A stretch of DNA of 64,000 nt. Source: Massospora cicadina. Lineage: Eukaryota > Entomophthoromycota > Entomophthoromycetes > Entomophthorales > Entomophthoraceae. Positions within the stretch are counted from its first letter, which is position 1; each line of letters opens with the position of its first letter. Below are positions 1 to 12,000 of this stretch, piece after piece. Under the pieces are notes generated by a model. It did not search any database and had not been told where the DNA came from. It worked only from the letters and a program-made list of their open reading frames with translations. The stretch lies in the NCBI GenBank assembly GCA_022478985.1, contig JAKSZP010014543.1, positions 1-64,000 of the forward strand, given 5' to 3'. The position numbers were made by a program, and so were the translations under genes.

Positions 1-970
1 TTTGGAAGATGTCAATTGTGAAACCCCAGAGCGGGGAAGAAAGCAGCAATAAAGAAAGAGGCAATTGGTGAATAACCCCAAGTAATCCCAATATGGCACC
101 AGAGCTGTAATTGTCTTGAGTGCCTGCTGATGGGCTTCATTGAGGACACCAGACATGTGGGCCAGCAACAAAGAATGAATACTCAATGGGGGTTGCCAAA
201 TCATGCCCCCTATCAATGCCATCAGCGGAAGATAGCGATGGGAAGCTCCAGAGAAGAGGTAGTTGTGCAGAGAGCGGATTGCATCCTGCAAGTGGCGACT
301 ATGGGCTTCATGGAAGCTAAAGCTGAATGACCGGTGGAAACCAGGTGAGTCTGGAAGCTTTGTAGACCAACTTCAAAGAACTTAGCCAGCAAAGCAAAGA
401 GCATAAGCGACAGTATCCCAATCCAGAAGGTTGTCAAGATCAGAGGGATTCAGCACTAATGTCAAAGCCTCAGTGACTTGAGCCTGGAGTTCAGCATAAG
501 GAAGCTCAAAGTGTATGCTGTTACCAATTGAGAGCTCAGAAACCAGTACAGCGGGTTTGTAAAATTGACTGAGTTGGAAGAGGAACTCAGGGAGCAGGTC
601 CGACCTGGCCAGGAAGAACAATTCAGAGCAACCAGCATAATCTCCGGATCATCTATGATGATGTTTGGAGCATTAGTGAAAGGAGCCAAATCTAAGAGGG
701 TTTCAAAGTCCAACTCTGGAATTGACTGCAAGGGAAGAGTTGGCCAATAGTTGTTTGAGACGATATCCAGTCTGTTTTTGGAGGGATTAGTTACTATTCC
801 AGTAATTTGACGGAAGGACTAGCCACTTGCACCAGACTAGGCATATGAGTCCTGGAAGGACCATAGAAGAGGTTCTGTCGAGCATCCCAACTCATCTGCT
901 GGAAGAGGCGGAGGTCCAGATCTGACAGACTGTTAAGAAGCTTCTGGTAGCGAGATTCAGAATTTGACAT
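1..970 (-). pseudogene. Decayed ORF of unknown function, 5' part
   Basis: Reading leftward, an ATG at 970-968 opens a frame that runs about 58 codons. A one-base slip near 800 leads into a second open frame to about 605, and another slip leads into a third frame that runs to the left edge. That last frame is broken only by a TAA and a TGA near 375-385. The conceptual product is rich in Leu, Ser and His and looks helical; no catalytic motif was recognised. Long open stretches with only two to four lesions suggest a former protein-coding gene, probably of a mobile element given the surroundings. The end of the gene lies outside the window. Seen: the open frames. Inferred: that they were once one gene. 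Confidence 0.4.
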
Positions 971-2702
971 ATGTGCAGGACTATAGGGGGGATGTCAGAC
1001 TTATATGGAAGTTGACATTATGCATTTTAAAATCCATTAGGCTCCAATTTTGGGGAAATTAATCTCAAGATTAATGAGATAAGCTCTCCAAAGGAAGAGT
1101 TAAGAATACTTATAGCCAAGAGGTTATGAGCAAAATAACGAGGGTGAATAGAAATAAGTATTCTTAATTGAGCTGCAAAAAAACATCGATGGCAAGAGTC
1201 TCCTGTCTAGAACGAGGAGAAAATCAGGAAATCAAGGACGCCAGACAAAGAATCCTGAATATGACAGTGGGTCATATACCCTGATGGGGGGAAAACTGGA
1301 TCCTGAGATTAATATCATTACAAGTAAATCAATCATTTTGGCATGACAGAAGGTCATGGGGGACCGCACTCTGAGAAGGTGGTAGTGAGGAGGAAGAGGA
1401 AGAACGCCATATTCCAAAGGTCATCCCAAGTAGCATTGAGTATTGATGAGTGTACTCCACCTGAACCAATGAAGTATTTGACCAGGTGTCCAAAGCAGTG
1501 TTCTCATGCCTCAATCCTTTTCTCGATGGAACTCTAGGCAAGAGGGGAGATGTGTTGGGATTTCTACCCATATTCCCAGCCTGCTAGATTACCTGATATC
1601 ACTAGGTGAAAATTCCCTAAGGCAAAGTGAATTGGAAATCAGTTGGCCCAAGTTTTGGAGGAACTACGTTTGGGAAATTTTGAGATATACACCTGGTTGT
1701 ATCCGTCAGGGATCAATCTGGATGAATACCTAAGATCTCATTGGGCATAGTGGCCAACAAAATAGGGGCACCTGAAGTGATTAACTATCAGGTGTACTGA
1801 TTGGGATTGGTCAGGTTTCATCACTTAATGATTGGGAATGAATAGTGAGTTGCGAGGCAAGTGATGCCACCTGCAACTAGTGAATCGATTAGTTGGTGAA
1901 GTGACCTGCCATAATAGGTAATAAAGTCCCATTACCTAAGCAGGTCGCTAGCCAACTTTGGTTGGTTCACTTGGATCAGGAGGAAAACGTTAGGGACACA
2001 TTTTCTGACTCTTTCCATTTGAGGTCTCAAGGATGTCCAATGATGAAATTCTAGCCAGGATGGGGAAGACCTTTGCTGCTGGGACAAGGAAGAGTGATTC
2101 AATGGCAACGGCTGCCATTTCATTGAAGAGGTGTCAACTGAGGGTTAGACAGCTGAATCTCCTACTATATATAATTCCCTAGGATTTACTATGATAAAAA
2201 AACCATCATTTAGTAAAACATTATTATCTACAGTAATATTGTCAATTTAGTGTATAGTTAGACTATCAGCTTCAGTGTGTCATTATATCTCAAGGATATT
2301 ATTGCAGAAGGCAATAACTGGAAGACTCTCAGAGAGAAGAGTAAAGATCCAAGCGTAGATCTAGAGATGAAGGAACCACAATCAGGGATAGCTGCTGACT
2401 GTGTGTTGGGCCAAGAGAGACTGTCACCTGGTATCATAATGAAGATTGGGTGGACAAGAATATAGGGAACGAATCCCTATGAGTACGACTTACAGAGTTT
2501 TTAATTGGAAGTACTGACCAAAGCGTTGGGCCTAATAATAGTTCAATCTCAATTTATGGATTAGTCTCCATACTATTATTGATTAATACATTTTATACAA
2601 ATGTGACGAAGTGCACAAGGAAATTGAATCAGTGAAGTAAAAAGGTTACTGGGTTGACAGCCAATAATCAACCAGTAGAGTAAATTTTTATACCATCTGT
2701 AG
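971..2702. other. Spacer without a recognisable gene
   Basis: Only short ORFs without family features occur on either strand. The one structured item is the foldback at 1891-1957. The stretch borders the broken 5' end of the gypsy pol and may hold the lost 5' portion of that element in unrecognisable form. Confidence 0.4.
1891..1957. repeat. Imperfect 67-nt foldback
   Basis: Three nested stems are visible. AGTTGG (1891) pairs with CCAACT (1952). GTGACCTGC (1901) pairs with GCAGGTCGC (1940) with one mismatch. TAGGTAAT (1915) pairs with ATTACCTA (1931). The loop is about 8 nt. It could be the end of an old inverted-repeat element or a chance hairpin; no second copy was noticed. Confidence 0.4.
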
Positions 2703-4680
2703 GAGATATTCTGCCAGCTTGCTGAGGTTAACATCAAGATTAATCCCCATAAATGCCACTTTTAATGAACAGCTGGAATACCTCAGGTCTGTGGTTGATG
2801 CAAAGGGACTTAAACCACAGCCAGCTAAAGTGAACGCTAATTATAACTTGACCCCACCAAATTTCAAATGCAATGTATGGGTCTTTTTGGGGATGGTTGA
2901 TTACTACTGCCTTTTTATCCCCCAACTCCAGCTGTATTGGAGGTCCGCTGTTTGAGCTACTAAAGAAAGATGCCATCTTTGAATGGACGGAATGCAACAA
3001 TGCTACTTTGTTGCTCTTTGGATGATGTTAATCAGTGCGCCAGTGCTGTGCTATCCAAATTTTAACAATTTATAGTCCGGACAGATGCGTCTCTTTCCGC
3101 TTTAGGGGCGGTCCTATCCTAAAAGGATGATGAGGGGGATGAGCACCCAGTGACTTACTGCAGTCAGAACCTGAATTGCTATTAATATGATTATACTATG
3201 ACTGAGCAGGAGTTCTTAGCGGTGATCTATGCATATAAGCAATTCATGGTGTATTTGCATAGACTGAAGTTTAAAGGCATAACAGATCATGCTTCATTAC
3301 GCTGGTTGCAAAATCTCAAGGACCCTAAAATACTTCTAGCCCAATGGACTCTCAAACTGCAGGATTATGACTTCAATATCCTCCACCAACCTAAAGCAAA
3401 ACACCAGAACACCAATTGCTTGTGAGATTACCAATGATTGACCTAACAGCGTATCTGAGCAATGTGATGTAAAATAAAATGCTTAGAAGAAGATATGAAA
3501 ATGAAACGCCTCAAGTGATAAAGGAGTTATACAAAATGCGAGTTAATACAATTCAGCGGAATGGTGAATTGTATAAGCTGATTGAAGATTCTGTGGTGAA
3601 CTTTCTGTGACCCTTGGTATGGCCAAGCATTATTATGAGTGCACACAAGGCTGTCGGACATAGTGGCCTGTGTAAGTTGTTGGAATTATTGCGCTTTAAG
3701 TATTATTAGGAGAGCGTGAACTTTGATATGCTTGAGGCAATTTCCTGCTGTCACTAGTGTTAAGTGGAAAAGCTGTTTCATCATAAGACCTTGTTCCAGC
3801 TAGTGAAATTGCATTTTTCTTGGCATACAGTTTCCATTGACATTTTGGGGCACTTGCCAATGGGAGCAAACCATTCAAAATACATTCTGGTGGTGATTGA
3901 CCATTTGACCAGGTGGGTTGAAGTGTGGGCAATACAGGATTTAGGGGCGATCATGGTGGCCAAGTTCATAATGGAATGTATAATCCAGCAATATGACTGT
4001 CCTCAGTTCATTCTTACTGATAGTGGAACTAACTTCACATCTCACATCCTTATAAAGTTAAATTAGAAGGTGGCCATCCACAGGGTTCTGATGACCCATA
4101 TCACCCTGAATCCAATGGTATGGTTAAGCGAGTTAATGGGACCCTGGTGAACATACTCTGGAAGTTTAGTAATGGATTGATCATCAGATTGGAGCTCTCT
4201 CCTTTCCACCACCATCTTCGCCTATAACATTAGCTATCATTCTGCAATGGGGAAGATTCCCTTTCAGTTACTATATGGATGGCACCCAGCTCTTCCTGCA
4301 ATTCTCAATCCTTGCATAGAAGATATCAGTGGAATAGATCTGCAATGTTACTTGACTAACTTGACAAACAATTTAATAAAGCTGCAAACTTAAGTGTACT
4401 CTTTCAGCTTGGCTAAAAAGTTAAAGAATCCGGATGCCAATCAGATAGGATGTAGCAGGCTATCCCAGTTCCAAGAAGGAAAGAGATGGTTCTATTTCAA
4501 AACCATCACAGGTTTGATTAGAAGCATAAGTTGGCCAACATCTGGGTTGGTCCACTTGAGATAATTGAGAAAGCGGTATTGATGCTACACTATCAGGGAC
4601 CCCGTGAACAGTCAGATTATTAACTGAGTGCAAGCTAAATTCCTCCAGGAGTATAAAAATAAGAGATTTATTGCATAGTC
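2703..4680 (+). pseudogene. Ty3/gypsy pol fragment (RT end, RNase H, integrase)
   Basis: The homology starts inside the reverse transcriptase palm (an INPHKCHF-like motif near 2735). It continues through the thumb (VFLGMVDYY near 2883) and RNase H (TDASLSALGAVLS near 3078, TEQEFLAV near 3200, ITDHASLRWLQ near 3283). Integrase follows, with a zinc-binding HKAVGH (about 3645) and a core with SIDILGHLP (about 3835) and LTDSGTNF (about 4013). Stops and at least three frameshifts break it. No gag, protease or 5' LTR was recognised upstream, so the copy is 5'-truncated or deleted. It resembles the minus-strand element at 44.5-49.7 kb in RNase H (TEQEFLAVIYAYKQF versus TEKECLEVIYACKQF). It is inactive. 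Confidence 0.85.
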
Positions 4681-4684
4681 AACT

Positions 4685-5200
4685 GGGGGGTAATGTTGGG
4701 TTTCTGACATGACTGGACAATGAGCCCCAAATAGCTGCTGCAGATTGGCTAAAATATGTCAGCTTTGATATGATAATGTATGAGTATTTAATCGCCTTAT
4801 ATAAGGTGATATTGAGCCTGGAAGGGTAGTTATCAGATTGCCTCCAAATAAAGTGATAAGGTGATGTCAATTCATGATAAATATTAGTAAGTCTCCTAAA
4901 ACTAAAGTGATAGGGAATTAAGGATAATAGACTCTGCTGGGGCTTCTCAGTTATGAGTACAAACCAATGAGGATACGGTGGTAAGGAATACTTAAGCAAA
5001 AGGATTGGTATCAACCAAAGTTGCCAATATAAAAGTGAGACAAGAATATTGGAGGAGGAGTATTTTGGTAATAAAAAAAGAGAGGAGCAGAACGATTCTG
5101 CTATTTATATTAATATAAAATAAAGTGCTGTAGTTGAAGCTTCTTCTTCATGTTTTTCATTTAAATTAACCAGGTTTATTTTGTGATTAGAGATCTCATA
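4685..5200 (+). repeat. Probable 3' LTR with polypurine tract
   Basis: The integrase frame ends in CTGGGGGG (4683-4690), a polypurine tract, followed closely by TGTTGGG at 4694, a typical LTR start. An AATAAA sits near 5117, as expected in the R region. The right end is not defined because no partner LTR was found, so the end coordinate is approximate. Confidence 0.5.
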
Positions 5201-5299
5201 TCATTCATCCAATTGCTCAGTGGGTTAACCCTGTGCAAAACCTTACAGCGGTTATTAACCCTAACGCCAATTTTAACGATGACAGTGCTTAAAAATGAT

Positions 5300-5890
5300 A
5301 AGTTGTCCCACCTGTGATGGAAGCTTCAGTCTCTACCACCAGAGAGCTCATTTCTGGATTAAAAATCAACAGACGTATTATGAATATGGTATGATTGAGG
5401 AAAAGTAGAGGAGATCATATATAAAATTATTTTAGGTCTTTTCATAGTGATACTAAAGACATTAAAGAGTCCTTACTTGCTAGCTTTTGTTCTTTAAATA
5501 TTGACACACATCTTCAATTAACATCTAATAGCTTTTTTTTTAAATTGAGGGAAGCCAAAATGAAAACCTGGGATGAAATAGACAAAGGAGATGAGCAGTT
5601 TATAGATAGAATTAGGCATAGGTCTATTTTTCAGGGACTGGTACTACTTTATCCCAGTTTTTGGTAGCAAGCCGTGAACCTGCTAACCCTGAGCTAAAGG
5701 TTCAGTATAACAAAGGGACAGTGCGTACCATATAGAGAATGGCAAGGGCAATTGGGCGGCTTATCCTTAAAGAAGGAAGGATGGCTTCAACCACTCCCAT
5801 TCCTGTTAAAGCCAGTACACCAGCTATGTTTGGACGTGGAAGTAATGGAAGAGGGATTTGTTCAGGTATAGGTGTTTCTGCACCCATGGT
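5300..5890 (+). pseudogene. Decayed ORF remnant of unknown type
   Basis: From about 5318 a frame can be read with two stops to about 5640. The internal segment starting MKTWDEIDKGDE lies at 5560. After a one-base slip it continues through FLVASREPANPEL to about 5880, with one TAG. The charged, helical composition resembles a retroelement gag or a DNA-transposon accessory ORF, but no signature motif allows a family call. It lies just downstream of the probable 3' LTR and may be an independent relic. Confidence 0.3.
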
Positions 5891-6699
5891 TATAGGTTTT
5901 ATATATAATTGGTTAGACTGTATAGCTTGTTTACTATATGGTATATGGAACTGTTATAATGAAAATATGTACTTAAAGGGTTTAGCATATGATAATATTT
6001 TATTGACCACAAAGACTAACCATCTGAATAGTCTAGTTTTATATCCCATCCAACTTCCTGGACTTTCCTAAGCTTAATTGATTATTTGAATGGAGCACTA
6101 TAATTCTTTTGAGCTTATGGGATTGCGCCTTGCATGTGATTTTGAAAGCAGTGGGAATCATCTCAGTCTCATTGTAAATTCGTTTTGGTGCGATTAATCA
6201 ACTCAAATTCATTGAAATTAGGGTAATTTAAGCGATTAACTGAACAAAACTCATTGCAATCATGATTTGATATGCAAATAATCGATCTAACTTCAGCACA
6301 AATCCTCTTGATATAAAGAATTGTATCTGAAATCTCAGGAATTCCTCTAATGTCAGGATTTACCCCAACACTATCCCAAACAGATAGGAAGATTTTGTAG
6401 TTGTAAAGGACTTACTGTCAGGCAAACAGCAAGTTATTTTTAAAATGGCCTGTCAGTTTAAGTACTGAAGCACCAAATGGCAAATCTGAATGCTAGTGGC
6501 ACTGTTGCTGGTATGACGGTTATGGAACCTGGAAAGAATTTTGCCATTAAGTGCCCATGAGCCATAATTATGTATAGGCACCTAGAAAAGTACCAGGTGA
6601 ACATGGGCATAAACCCTGATTGTTGTAGAAATCAGGAGGAAAGGGCGGTTTAGTTTTAAACATAAAACTGGAATTTGAGTAGAGGGTTTTAATTGGAAA
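5891..6699. other. AT-rich spacer, nothing recognised
   Basis: No ORF with family features and no clear repeat partner was seen. The right-hand part (about 6500-6700) may belong to the start of the relic LTR that follows, since the 37.2-37.4 kb LTR segment has a loosely similar purine-rich stretch, but the similarity is weak. Confidence 0.3.
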
Positions 6700-7535
6700 G
6701 TTAAGTGAGAAAAGCAACAAACAATTTTCTCAGTGCAATGCAATTGATTAAATAGTGTTCAATTGGTAGTGGGTCAAAGCAGGGATTGGGTCCCTCAGAT
6801 TAGACCAAATCTGGTGAATTTTCAGGGGAGGGGGTGGATAACTTTAATTACAACTGACATCAAATGATTTGGTGGCAGGCTGAGTCATTATCAGTTCATC
6901 CACAAATGCCTGGACCAATGCTCAACTGCATTTACGTCAGTTGGCGTGACAGCATCTAGCCCAATGGGCAACGGGAATTATCCAGGGCCACCTTACATAG
7001 GGGTGGTCTCAATTGGTTGGAAATGGTTTCATGATGGCCAACCCGCCCATGCCTGGTCGCTGGGGCGTTTGTTCAGCCAAATGAGTTGTGTCAGCTACAA
7101 ATCATGATTCTTGAACTAGGGTTTTCAAATTATTGATGATAATCCCTGAAAATTTTGAAGGGAATTTGGCAATGGTGATTGTATCACTTGATGGCTCATT
7201 GTCATCCATGATTCCAGCCAATAATTCTCTAATTGTCTCTTTCCAAATATTGGTTTTCTGATCATCAGGCTTTATGCCCATTAATTTTGGACATTTCGTC
7301 TTCAATTCAATAATTTCAGCACAGATTTCTTTAATTTGGCAGACAAGTTCAGCAGAGGTAAGCATGAGAACTGGGGGAGGGATCTTCATAGAGAGCGCTG
7401 TAATCCAGCGCTTGTCTACCACATGGGTGAGGTCACCCTGGGCGACGATGGGGCAGCCTCCCTCTTTGGACCCTTCTTGTTTGGGAATGGGAAATTGCCC
7501 AATCTACGCAAAGGGGACATTCCCCTGGACTTACA
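6700..7535 (-). repeat. Relic LTR related to the chromovirus LTR
   Basis: From CAATTTTCTCAGTGCAATGC (about 6721) to the terminal CTTACA (7530-7535) this segment runs parallel to the right-hand parts of the LTRs at 36841-38270 and 42742-44173, at clearly lower identity. It contains a minus-strand open frame of about 107 codons (7422-7102) with the motif DKRWITAL. The chromovirus LTRs carry the corresponding DEHWVTAL frame. No internal region is attached, so this is a solo or truncated LTR of the same family or a sister family. Confidence 0.65.
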
Positions 7536-8499
7536 TTTAAAGCAATATAATGTCAACCCATGTTTGATGGAGTCCATCTGTGGTACTCCCCTGGAACTAT
7601 AGCAAGTATTGAAAGAGGGGAAACTTATTTGAGAAAGGCTTACAGAGTTAAGTAATCTTTGTGAGTAGGAGGGGTGAAAGTGAAATTAATTCAGAATTTT
7701 AAAATGGGTGGCAAAACCAATAAATCTTCTTGTTTTATCTAGCTATATTATACAATGTTGTTCTCTTTTTATTCAACATAAGACAAGATGGGAAAGATGA
7801 AATTTATAGATTACTTTTGTTTGAATATTTTAAAAAATTGACCTTAGAGGAATATAAAGTTTATTAAATTAGCCTTAAAGCTAGCATCCAGCATTGAAGG
7901 ATACTTGATACAGGTAGCATATGATACTGGTGCTGTTTGGCAAAGGATTTCAATATCCTTAAGCACTAATATCATTCTTTTAAAAATTAGATATAATTAA
8001 GGAATTTTCAATCAAATTAAGCAGATGCTTTTAGTTGAAAGTTTCTGAGCATGCTAGGCCAACCTGTAATGGATCTGTAACACCCTGGTCCAAACATCAA
8101 CATAATTAGAGAAGTCTCAGTTCCTACCAAGAAATCAAAGTTTAATTTTTTTGAAATAAGCTTGGCAGAAAACAGATTGTAAAATGGTTCATTGAAGGTA
8201 AGGAAACTGAGATACAGGAGTGGAAACTGATCTGGTGGAAAGTTACCCTGGCATTTTAAACGCACTTATTTATGATAAAATGGGATATCAAGTCTTTGCA
8301 GACAATAATCTGGACATCTCTTGAGATTTTAAGTTAGGAGTAAAGCTTAAATGATGGTTGCAACTTCTACTATAAGATGAAGGCGAGTTCCAAAAGGTTA
8401 ATTCAATCTTCTAGTGTGTTTGATCATTCAAATAAACATTACATTCAAATCTAAAGAGATATAAAAGCTTCTTTATTTTTATTTTTATATAAATCAGAT
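7536..8499. other. AT-rich spacer, nothing recognised
   Basis: Only short, low-information ORFs are present on both strands. No motif, repeat partner or structural RNA signature was noticed. Confidence 0.3.
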
Positions 8500-8765
8500 C
8501 TGGTGTATGAGCGCACGTAGTGAGTTAGGCCGTGCGCTGGCCTCATTCTTAAAGTTGTCCTGGGGCCAAACCATGCTGTTGGCACATGATGTTGTTAAAA
8601 CTATAATGCTAGAGTGGTTGTGAACACCTTACATGGTGCATGAGTTCATGGATTGGTCTTAACAGGCCTATACATTATGTGGCCACTTACATGGCTAGTG
8701 CTACCCAATGCACTTGTAACGCACTAGTATGAACCTATATGTTACACAACCTTTGTAAACCAATA
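8500..8765. repeat. Dispersed repeat, copy 1
   Basis: About 250 bp are similar in the same orientation to 9775-10025. Shared stretches include AGTGAG..TTAG, TCATTCTT, ACAGGCCT-TAC near the middle and CCCAAT..GTTACA at the right end. The copies are strongly diverged. Together with copy 2 it could form the ends of a small LTR-type element, or be two independent insertions of an old repeat. Confidence 0.5.
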
Positions 8766-9774
8766 TGAGAATTAACTTGAAGTTTGGTCAATATTAGTCA
8801 TGTATTATGTTAGGGAGAGTAGAACACAGATTACTTTGTTGCAAATCTCAGTTAAAAAGTTAAGCAGATCAAAGCTTAAAGATTATTACTACATATCAAT
8901 CATGACAAATTCATTAAGAACCTTCACTAAGTTCTTTTAAGTATATGCAATTAGAATTGAGTTAAAAGTGGAGAAGAAAAAGCCCCTTAAGTTATATAAC
9001 TTTGGAAGAGTATTTCCAAGTTCATGTTTCAATATTCATGTTTCAAAGGTTAGATATTTAATAAAAAGCTATTAGGAGATTTGCAATACTGCCAGGATCC
9101 TTCCTAATCTCTTTAATTTTGTTTCAATAAATTTATTATCTAACTCAATATGCTAAGCTAAATATTAAAAATAAGCAATCTTAGTATATAAACTTTATAT
9201 GGTGTCTTTAGGTAGCCTGTAAATCCTGAAATTTCTTCATAAAGGTATAATATATATATGAGGGGATCACAATGTTAACTGGCTATTTTTTTTATAAAAA
9301 AATACATATAAAAAATATTATTTTAACCTTATCCATCTTTGGCTACCTCCTACTAAGTAATCTTCAGAATTTTTAGGGATTTTGTAATGGATCAGGAGGC
9401 ACCTGATCCATACATTGACTCAGATCTGGTGGGGTTTGATCTGAATGTGGCTCTGATTTAATGGGCATCGAATTTGGTAAGTTTGGAGCTGGGCAAAATC
9501 GCCATCCTGAATCTGAATCACCTCCGTGGAATGATGATGGGCTTACGTGGGCATGGATGGTAATCCAGTGGGATGGCTAATCTTTGCTAATGATGTGGTG
9601 GTTGGGGCTTGGAAGAGTCTAACTTAAAAGAAAAGATTAATCATTGTTTGCAGCAGATTATTTAAGGGAAGACGTTACATCCCTGTAGGGCAGTTGTGTC
9701 TTCTATGAGGAAATCAAATAAAGGATATTGCTAAGACCAGATTTTATTAAAATTTATTTTAGTAAATAGTCAGA
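8766..9774. other. Sequence between the two dispersed repeat copies
   Basis: It is AT-rich with no recognisable coding capacity. A more G-rich tract at about 9385-9640 contains ATGGATCAGGAGGC, but its frame closes quickly. Confidence 0.3.
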
Positions 9775-10025
9775 TTAGATCGAAGTCATGAGCTCCGCCA
9801 GTGAGCTTAGTGTGGCGTTGGTGTCATTCTTGGCCCTTTCCTGGTCCCAGACCCTGCTAATGATGTGCAGCGTCATTGGAACAGTGGTTTGAGAATACGT
9901 GGCAACAATAAAACATGGTGGTCAGGTTTGGGGATGGGCCTCTGCAGGCCTGTACCTAGTATGGTCAGTAACTTGGCTCTTACTTCCCAATTCGTTCATT
10001 GTGTATTGGCGCAAACCTTCCTGTT
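9775..10025. repeat. Dispersed repeat, copy 2
   Basis: Partner of 8500-8765 in direct orientation, about 1.27 kb apart. Both copies follow a T-rich tract (TTTATTTTTATTT and TTTATTAAAATTTATTTT), as would the polyadenylation region of a minus-strand LTR. The element type is undetermined. Confidence 0.45.
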
Positions 10026-11625
10026 ACAGATTTAATGTGATTTATCATGTTGTGTTAGCCTGAAGCATATATTTTTTCAGGAAAAGATATATCCACTTCT
10101 TGTATATTGTGACAAAATGATATTTCACAATTATAACATCTATAAAGTTGGAATATTAAGGTTTTATTTGTATGAAAGTTTGCACTCCAAGCTTTGCTGA
10201 TTGAAAAATGCTTAACCTTAATTTAAATTTAAAATTTTATATAGTATTTATAGGCTTTCAACTTGCCAACCAAATACTAGGATTGGTTAGGCTTTAACCT
10301 TTAATTGAATAATTTTAACACATTAGTTTTGCCTTATTTTTGATAGTAATTTCATTACGTCTAGTTTAGTTTTCTTTTATCTCTTGCCCTCTCAAGAAAA
10401 AAACCATTTTTAATTTCATTTATTTTTGAATGTTGGATTTGGTTTAGAGATCCATCAAGTTGAAATTTAACAAAGGGGACAACTATATCTCAAATATTCT
10501 CTTGACATTGATGTTGATGCCTGAAAACCACCAAAGTTTTGAAGTGCATGCAAGGCTGCCACAGGTGACTAGAGGCCATCTGGGGTTTGTGTGTCCCTCC
10601 TACACCTTAACCTGATTTTAAAAGACCTGATTGAGTTGTGAGTGACCTTCATGGTGCACAGGTGACAGAGCTTGGTGGTATTATTGCCTCCCTACTGCAC
10701 CTTGACCTGCTGTTGGGACTGTGAGGCACTGGCTGGAAAATATTGTCACCACCAGGCAACCAGAGGCCAGCAAGAACTTGATCTCACCACGTTTTAGCTA
10801 GCATATCAGAACTCGCCATTACCAACAATATCTTGGAACAATACTTTTCTTGTTGCTAATAGATTAAGGAACCTCTTTTTCAGCTGGGTTCATTGTTTTT
10901 TGGTGGTGATTAAACTCTTGGGTGGCCTGATTATTAAATCTATGGACATGAAAGAATAATGTCTTTATAGTTCCTTACTGGATCTTGACCTTATTTCATT
11001 TATATATCTTAGTGCCCAACATCAAATTATTTGTCACTAGCTTTGACAATTGAGGCATAAGGTTGAAGATATTGATGGGACTTTAATAATCTCTACTTGG
11101 AAGGCTACTGATTAATTGAAAAAAATTACTCTGCCTTTAAAAAGGACCTCAGAGATCTAAGACATATTATAGCTTTGTGGCAGGCAATAAGCCTTTAAGG
11201 TCATATATAAAGGTGGTCTTGACATCTTTGAGGACCCAGACTGCAGATAAGGCTAGGTTAGTAATTGTAAACTTCATTTATTCAAGTCTCCCAGTGAAAG
11301 TGGGATAATAAAAATCTTATATAGGGTTACCGGTTTTTTAAAGAGCATATAGGAGGAAATATTAGGTGGGAACATAGGATACCATGGAAACGTGCTGCTG
11401 ATGAGGTACTAGAATAAACTTTTTTCTCCCAGAGTGACAATTTTAAATGTGGAACAGTGTTAAAATTGGCTACAAGTATTTTGGGCGATCTTATTTTAGT
11501 GTCTTTAAAACAATGTTTTACATAGTATCAACCAACTTAAAGTGCATCATGTGTAAGTCTGGAGACTCAACCTTTTGGGTTGGACCATGACAAATTTCTT
11601 TATAAGAAGAAGAAAGAAATTAATG
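10026..11625. other. AT-rich spacer, nothing recognised
   Basis: No long ORF is present. Two short segments near 10580 and 10690 repeat the wording of CCTAC-CACCTT(A/G)ACCTG, a weak internal duplication. No gene or mobile-element signature was found. Confidence 0.3.
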
Positions 11626-11629
11626 CCCC

Positions 11630-12000
11630 TGTAAAGTCCTTGGTCCATCTGGGAGACTTGGCCTATGCTCTTGATGAACGTTGGGTAACAGCATTGGCCC
11701 CAAAGAACCCCTCCACAGTATCCACCTTAGCTGCTTCTTCCCTTGTTGACAAATAAAGGAGGTTTGTAGGGAGGTAATCCAGGCCAGAGGCCACCAGCAG
11801 CACCTTCTTCTCTCCCTTGGCCTCCACCCTGCCATCCCTCATTTCTTTGACATTGAGAAAATCAATCTCAAAACTCAGTGTGGCTCCTGAGTCAGGAAAA
11901 CTGGTCCAGAACATGAAACCCAAAATTTTGGGTTTCAGAATGCCAGTCTAAGTTGAGAAGTTACTTTCAAAAACTTTAAAAAAGTTTAAAAAGTTTGTCA
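11630..12000 (+). repeat. Relic with the DERWVTAL frame of the chromovirus LTR family
   Basis: Read rightward, 11650-11750 encodes GDLAYALDERWVTALAP followed by TLA. This corresponds to NLAHMVDER-VTALP in the minus-strand LTR at 36841-38270, and to DKRWITAL at about 7410. Beyond this block the similarity fades, with only short open frames after it. It is probably a very old copy of the same LTR or of the coding sequence that LTR carries. Confidence 0.35.

Noticed and set aside
5739..6071. 110-codon ORF as a gene.
   Set aside because: Its first 45 codons continue an upstream decayed frame through a TAG. The rest has no family features and AT-rich codon use.
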